Shown here one piece after another: positions 60,856 to 64,000 of a stretch of DNA of 64,000 bases; within the stretch, counting starts at the first letter, position 1; each line of letters starts with the position of its first letter. Below the pieces are notes generated by a model. It was not told the origin of the DNA. It worked only from the letters and a program-made list of their open reading frames with translations, and did not search any database. Source of the DNA: Hungatella hathewayi WAL-18680 (lineage in GTDB: Bacteria > Bacillota > Clostridia > Lachnospirales > Lachnospiraceae); the NCBI RefSeq assembly GCF_000235505.1, contig NZ_JH379027.1, positions 1,039,569-1,103,568 of the forward strand, in the 5' to 3' direction. Both the position numbers and the translations under genes were made by a program.

Positions 60856-61743
60856 ATGAGTAAAGCGCTGAGACCTAAAAACGCGGTAATCTACGGACTG
60901 CTTGCCCCGGGACTTATCATCTTTGCCATCTGCTGCATCATGCCGCTGTTTGTGGCGGTGTATAACAGCTTTTTCGACTGGAATGGCGGCCCGGAGAAAA
61001 CATTTATCGGACTGCAGAATTATGCGGAATTAATCGGGGATAAAGCATTTTGGAGTGCGTTTATGAACAACCTGACCTTTATCTTTTGGACTGTGCTTGG
61101 TCAGATTGGAATTGCCTTTATCATAGCCATGCTTTTGCAGTCCAGAATCTTGAAATTTAAGAATCTGCACAGGACAGTCATCTTCTTTCCCGTCGTTTTG
61201 TCGGCGGTGGTTGTGGGATTCCTGTGGAGAATCATGTATAACTCGGAGTACGGCATTGTTAACACGGTTATGAGAGGTCTGGGATTGGAGCGGTATATCC
61301 AACTTTGGCTGGACAATCCCGGCATCGTAATCGGTTCCCTGGCGGTTCCCAAGGTGTGGCAGTTTATCGGGTATTATCTGATTATCCTGCTGGCGGCCAT
61401 CCAGGGGATTGACCAGAGCGTGCTGGAGGTGGCGGAGCTGGACGGAGCCACCGGGTGGAAGAAATCATGGTATATCGTGATGCCTTTGATCAAGAATACG
61501 CTGATGGTGACCGTGATGCTGTGTATCTCCGGCAATATGAAGACCTTTGACCAGATTTTCGTCATGACGGGAGGCGGTCCTGGCACCAGCTCGGAGGTGG
61601 TGGCTCTCTACGCCTACAATGTATCCATGAACCGGATGCGGTACGGGTACGGCAGTACGGTGGCCATAGGAATCCTGATACTGAGCTTGCTGCTGATTCT
61701 GATCAGCAAAATTGTGGGAAGGAAAAAGGAGGAGGAAGCATGA
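60856..61743 (+). CDS. sugar ABC permease, MalF/UgpA type
   Basis: 295 aa, six predicted helices. The EAA loop is EVAELDGATGWKKSWYIVMPLIKN (core VAELDGATGWK), which fits carbohydrate CUT1 permeases. It begins 11 bases after the binding protein gene, and its stop overlaps the next start by four bases. It pairs with the MalG-type permease to form the channel. Confidence 0.93.
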   Translation: MSKALRPKNAVIYGLLAPGLIIFAICCIMPLFVAVYNSFFDWNGGPEKTFIGLQNYAELIGDKAFWSAFMNNLTFIFWTVLGQIGIAFIIAMLLQSRILKFKNLHRTVIFFPVVLSAVVVGFLWRIMYNSEYGIVNTVMRGLGLERYIQLWLDNPGIVIGSLAVPKVWQFIGYYLIILLAAIQGIDQSVLEVAELDGATGWKKSWYIVMPLIKNTLMVTVMLCISGNMKTFDQIFVMTGGGPGTSSEVVALYAYNVSMNRMRYGYGSTVAIGILILSLLLILISKIVGRKKEEEA

Positions 61744-62573
61744 AGAAGACCGTGAAAATGGTGAAGGCCGTGGCTGCCAATATGCTGGTAGCCGTGTTCT
61801 CCATCACCTGCATTTTTCCGATTATATGGATGCTCTACTCTTCCTTAAAGACAGACAAGGAGTTTTCCCTGGATATCTTAAGCCTGCCCAAACATCTGAT
61901 GTTTGAAAACTACACGAGGGCAATCGCGGAGGGAAACATTGGCACTTACTTTGTAAACAGTATGTTTAACACGGTGATCACCGTGTGCATCGTGATCGTC
62001 ATATCGTTTGTGACGGGGTACTGCCTTTCCCGGTTTAAATTCCGGGGCAGAACTTTTGTGTACTATATGTTTTTGTCGGGAATGCTGATTCCCATCTACG
62101 CGCTGCTGATTCCGATTTTCACGGAGTTTAAGACGCTGGGGCTTCTGAATAAGAAGTACACCCTGATTCTGCCTTACATCGCTTTCGCCCTTCCGGTGGG
62201 AGTGTTCCTGGTGGAGAGCTCGGTGGCAAGCGTGCCCATTGAGATTGAGGAGGCGGCGTGCATTGACGGAAGCTCCTTTTTACACACCATGTTTGCTATT
62301 GTGATGCCCATGTGCAAGCCGGTGCTTTCCACCTGTGCGATTCTCACATTTTTAAACACATGGAATGAATTTCCGCTGGCGCTGGTGCTGATCAGAAGCA
62401 ACGCGCTCAAGACCATGCCCATCGGACTCACAAACTTTGTGGGAAGCTACACCGTGAATTATCCGCTGATGCTGGCGGCCCTGGTGGTCTCCACACTTCC
62501 GGTGGTAATCATGTATTTATTGTTTTATAATCAGATTATGAAGGGCATGATGGCGGGAGCTGTCAAAGGCTGA
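61740..62573 (+). CDS. sugar ABC permease, MalG/UgpE type
   Basis: 277 aa, six predicted helices. The EAA loop is IEEAACIDGSSFLHTMFAIVMPM (core EEAACIDGSS), the usual MalG-family motif. It starts within the end of the previous gene (ATGA overlap) and is followed by a terminator. The substrate follows from the binding protein and is unknown. Confidence 0.93.
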   Translation: MKKTVKMVKAVAANMLVAVFSITCIFPIIWMLYSSLKTDKEFSLDILSLPKHLMFENYTRAIAEGNIGTYFVNSMFNTVITVCIVIVISFVTGYCLSRFKFRGRTFVYYMFLSGMLIPIYALLIPIFTEFKTLGLLNKKYTLILPYIAFALPVGVFLVESSVASVPIEIEEAACIDGSSFLHTMFAIVMPMCKPVLSTCAILTFLNTWNEFPLALVLIRSNALKTMPIGLTNFVGSYTVNYPLMLAALVVSTLPVVIMYLLFYNQIMKGMMAGAVKG

Positions 62574-62580
62574 TGAATAC

Positions 62581-62627
62581 CGCATATCAGACAGGCTGTT
62601 TTTATGGCTTGTCTGATATGCGTTTTT
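62581..62627 (+). terminator. intrinsic terminator after the ABC operon
   Basis: A perfect 13-bp stem (62581-62593 with 62610-62622) ends in GTTTTTG. The sensor kinase gene starts 20 bases later, so part of its expression may come from readthrough. Confidence 0.85.
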
Positions 62628-62646
62628 GGGGATGAAAGGAGACAGG

Positions 62647-64000
62647 ATGAAAACTTTGTGGAAAAATGTGTTTGGCAGCCTGCAAAAAACGATTTTTGCG
62701 GTGATATTGGTGCTGATTGTGGTGCCGACCACCCTGCTGGGGGTGATTTCCTACGGGCAGTACCGGAAGATTATCACGGCCAATGCCAGGACGCTGAACT
62801 TGAGCAACACCTCCCAGATTGCTTCCAATATTGAGGGGATTTTAAAGAATATCCGCAACAGCTCCCTGTCCTTTTATCAGAATGACATGGTCAGGGACTA
62901 TCTGCTGGCGAAGGAGCCAAGACAGGTGGAGGACGCATGGTACAGTTTAAACCAGTATACCCTGAACCAGCTGGCTTACGAGGAGTATATCTATGCCGTG
63001 GATTTTGTGAGGATGGACGGGCAGCAGTACAGCTCCAGCTCCGTCACGGAAGGAATCAGTGAGGAGGTACGGGAAATCCTTCTTGCAAAGGACGGGGGAG
63101 CCGTATTCCGCACGGATGTCCGCGTGGCTGATTATGGGGACTTGAAGAGTGACGAACTGTACGGCTATGCCAGGTGCATCCATGATATCAATGATATCGG
63201 GACGCCCATTGGATTCCAGCAGATTTATCTAAAAAAGCAGGAACTGTTAAGACTGTTAAATGATTACCGGGCTGACGGGGAAGAGTATTATATTGTGGAG
63301 AATGGTGATGTCATCATATCCACGGATGAGGAGACCGTGGGGATGCCTGTGACTTCCGTATTTCCCAAGCTGAATTTATCGGAGGAGTACTCCAGCCAGC
63401 AGATGAAGGTGGACGGGGCCATGGTGATGACTGCCTGTGCCAGAGTGAAATATCCGGGATGGTATGTGGTGAAGCAGATTTCGTTAAGCGAGATAGACGG
63501 GGAGACGGCAGTGGTGCGCCAGCTGTTAATCTCGGCGGGAATTCTGGCGGTGGTGCTGTGTGCCATGGCAGGATTTTTTCTGTCCAGGTTTGTAATCCGA
63601 CCATTAAAGGAGCTGGAGTCCTCCATGAAGCATATCGAGGAGGACAATTTCAAGCGGAAACTGCCGGAGGAGGGTTACCAGGAACTCTCCCTGCTGGCCA
63701 GGGCATTTAACCGGATGAGCACCAGGCTGGATGAACTGGTAAACCGGGTATATCTGGCGGAAATCCGGGAAAAGGATGCCCAGATACGGGCAATGCAGGC
63801 GTATATTAATCCCCATTTCCTTTACAATACTCTGGACACCATCTGCTGGATGAGCCGGATGGAGCAGGCGGGGGAAACCTGCAAGCTGATCGAGGCGTTG
63901 TCCAAGCTGTTCCGGGCGTCGGTGAAGGATACGGGGAAGACTACCACCGTGGCGGCAGAGTTAGAGCACATCAGAAATTATATTATGATACAGGAGTGCC
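62647..64000 (+). CDS. YesM-type sensor histidine kinase, 5' part
   Basis: The frame is open to the window end (451 codons), so the C-terminal ATPase is missing. Residues ~13-35 and ~290-312 are transmembrane helices around an extracellular Cache-like sensor domain. A HAMP domain (~315-365, FVIRPLKELESSMKHI) is followed by the His_kinase domain, with the phospho-acceptor His390 in AYINPHFLYNTLD. YesM/LytS-type kinases usually pair with an AraC-type response regulator and control neighbouring sugar ABC transporters. AAAGGAG lies before ATG 62647. It probably senses the sugar carried by the preceding operon. Confidence 0.93.
   Translation, partial: MKTLWKNVFGSLQKTIFAVILVLIVVPTTLLGVISYGQYRKIITANARTLNLSNTSQIASNIEGILKNIRNSSLSFYQNDMVRDYLLAKEPRQVEDAWYSLNQYTLNQLAYEEYIYAVDFVRMDGQQYSSSSVTEGISEEVREILLAKDGGAVFRTDVRVADYGDLKSDELYGYARCIHDINDIGTPIGFQQIYLKKQELLRLLNDYRADGEEYYIVENGDVIISTDEETVGMPVTSVFPKLNLSEEYSSQQMKVDGAMVMTACARVKYPGWYVVKQISLSEIDGETAVVRQLLISAGILAVVLCAMAGFFLSRFVIRPLKELESSMKHIEEDNFKRKLPEEGYQELSLLARAFNRMSTRLDELVNRVYLAEIREKDAQIRAMQAYINPHFLYNTLDTICWMSRMEQAGETCKLIEALSKLFRASVKDTGKTTTVAAELEHIRNYIMIQEC

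Overview
The window reads as chromosome of an anaerobic Firmicute, most likely a Lachnospiraceae-type clostridium. The grounds are an F1Fo ATP synthase operon, a bifurcating NADH-dependent [FeFe] hydrogenase with a sensory hydrogenase cluster, AGGAGG-type ribosome sites throughout, and sigma-A promoters with 17-bp spacers. No rRNA, tRNA, CRISPR array, transposase, integrase or phage gene was seen. The first gene (class II aldolase) and the last (sensor kinase) are cut by the window edges.

Layout. 1-1253: aldolase end and a self-regulated MerR regulator. 1446-7963: atpBEFHAGDC with its promoter and terminator. 8020-8796: Cof-type HAD phosphatase. 8816-20864: a sharply AT-richer block with a divergent LysR regulator and one long operon: amidohydrolase-fold protein, alpha/beta hydrolase, atypical SDR, a five-gene family-5 ABC importer, a GH3 glycosidase or phosphorylase, and beta-phosphoglucomutase. 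This is the least ordinary part of the window and probably an acquired catabolic island. 20904-24385: second LysR, a membrane-anchored DUF4474 protein with a long Cys/Pro/Glu/Arg repeat, and a metallophosphoesterase. 24424-27393: tandem-rhodanese lipoprotein, XRE regulator, eutH. 27413-31453: citrate synthase behind an attenuator-like leader, then aconitase. 31493-37915: MFS transporter divergent from a DeoR regulator, phosphodiesterase, AGCS symporter and D-serine dehydratase operon. 37978-43098: TetR-controlled efflux operon (MFS, FtsX-type permease, ATPase).

43372-51975 is a hydrogen-metabolism locus. The hndA / ATPase / hndB / hndC / hndD operon runs leftward from a promoter with a near-consensus Rex box. 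The divergent operon carries two DRTGG proteins, an RsbW-like ATPase, a sensory-type [FeFe] hydrogenase homologue and a PHP phosphoesterase. Together they look like a catalytic hydrogenase plus its redox and H2 sensing circuit.

51996-64000 is mixed housekeeping and transport: 5'-nucleotidase with LysM, a divergent sirtuin-like protein, an F420-ligase-like protein, hisH-hisF, ung, uppP, a CUT1 sugar ABC importer and the start of its likely YesM-type sensor kinase.

Most functional calls rest on motifs read by eye and on family knowledge; no database search was run. Start sites were chosen by Shine-Dalgarno spacing and often differ from the longest open frame.
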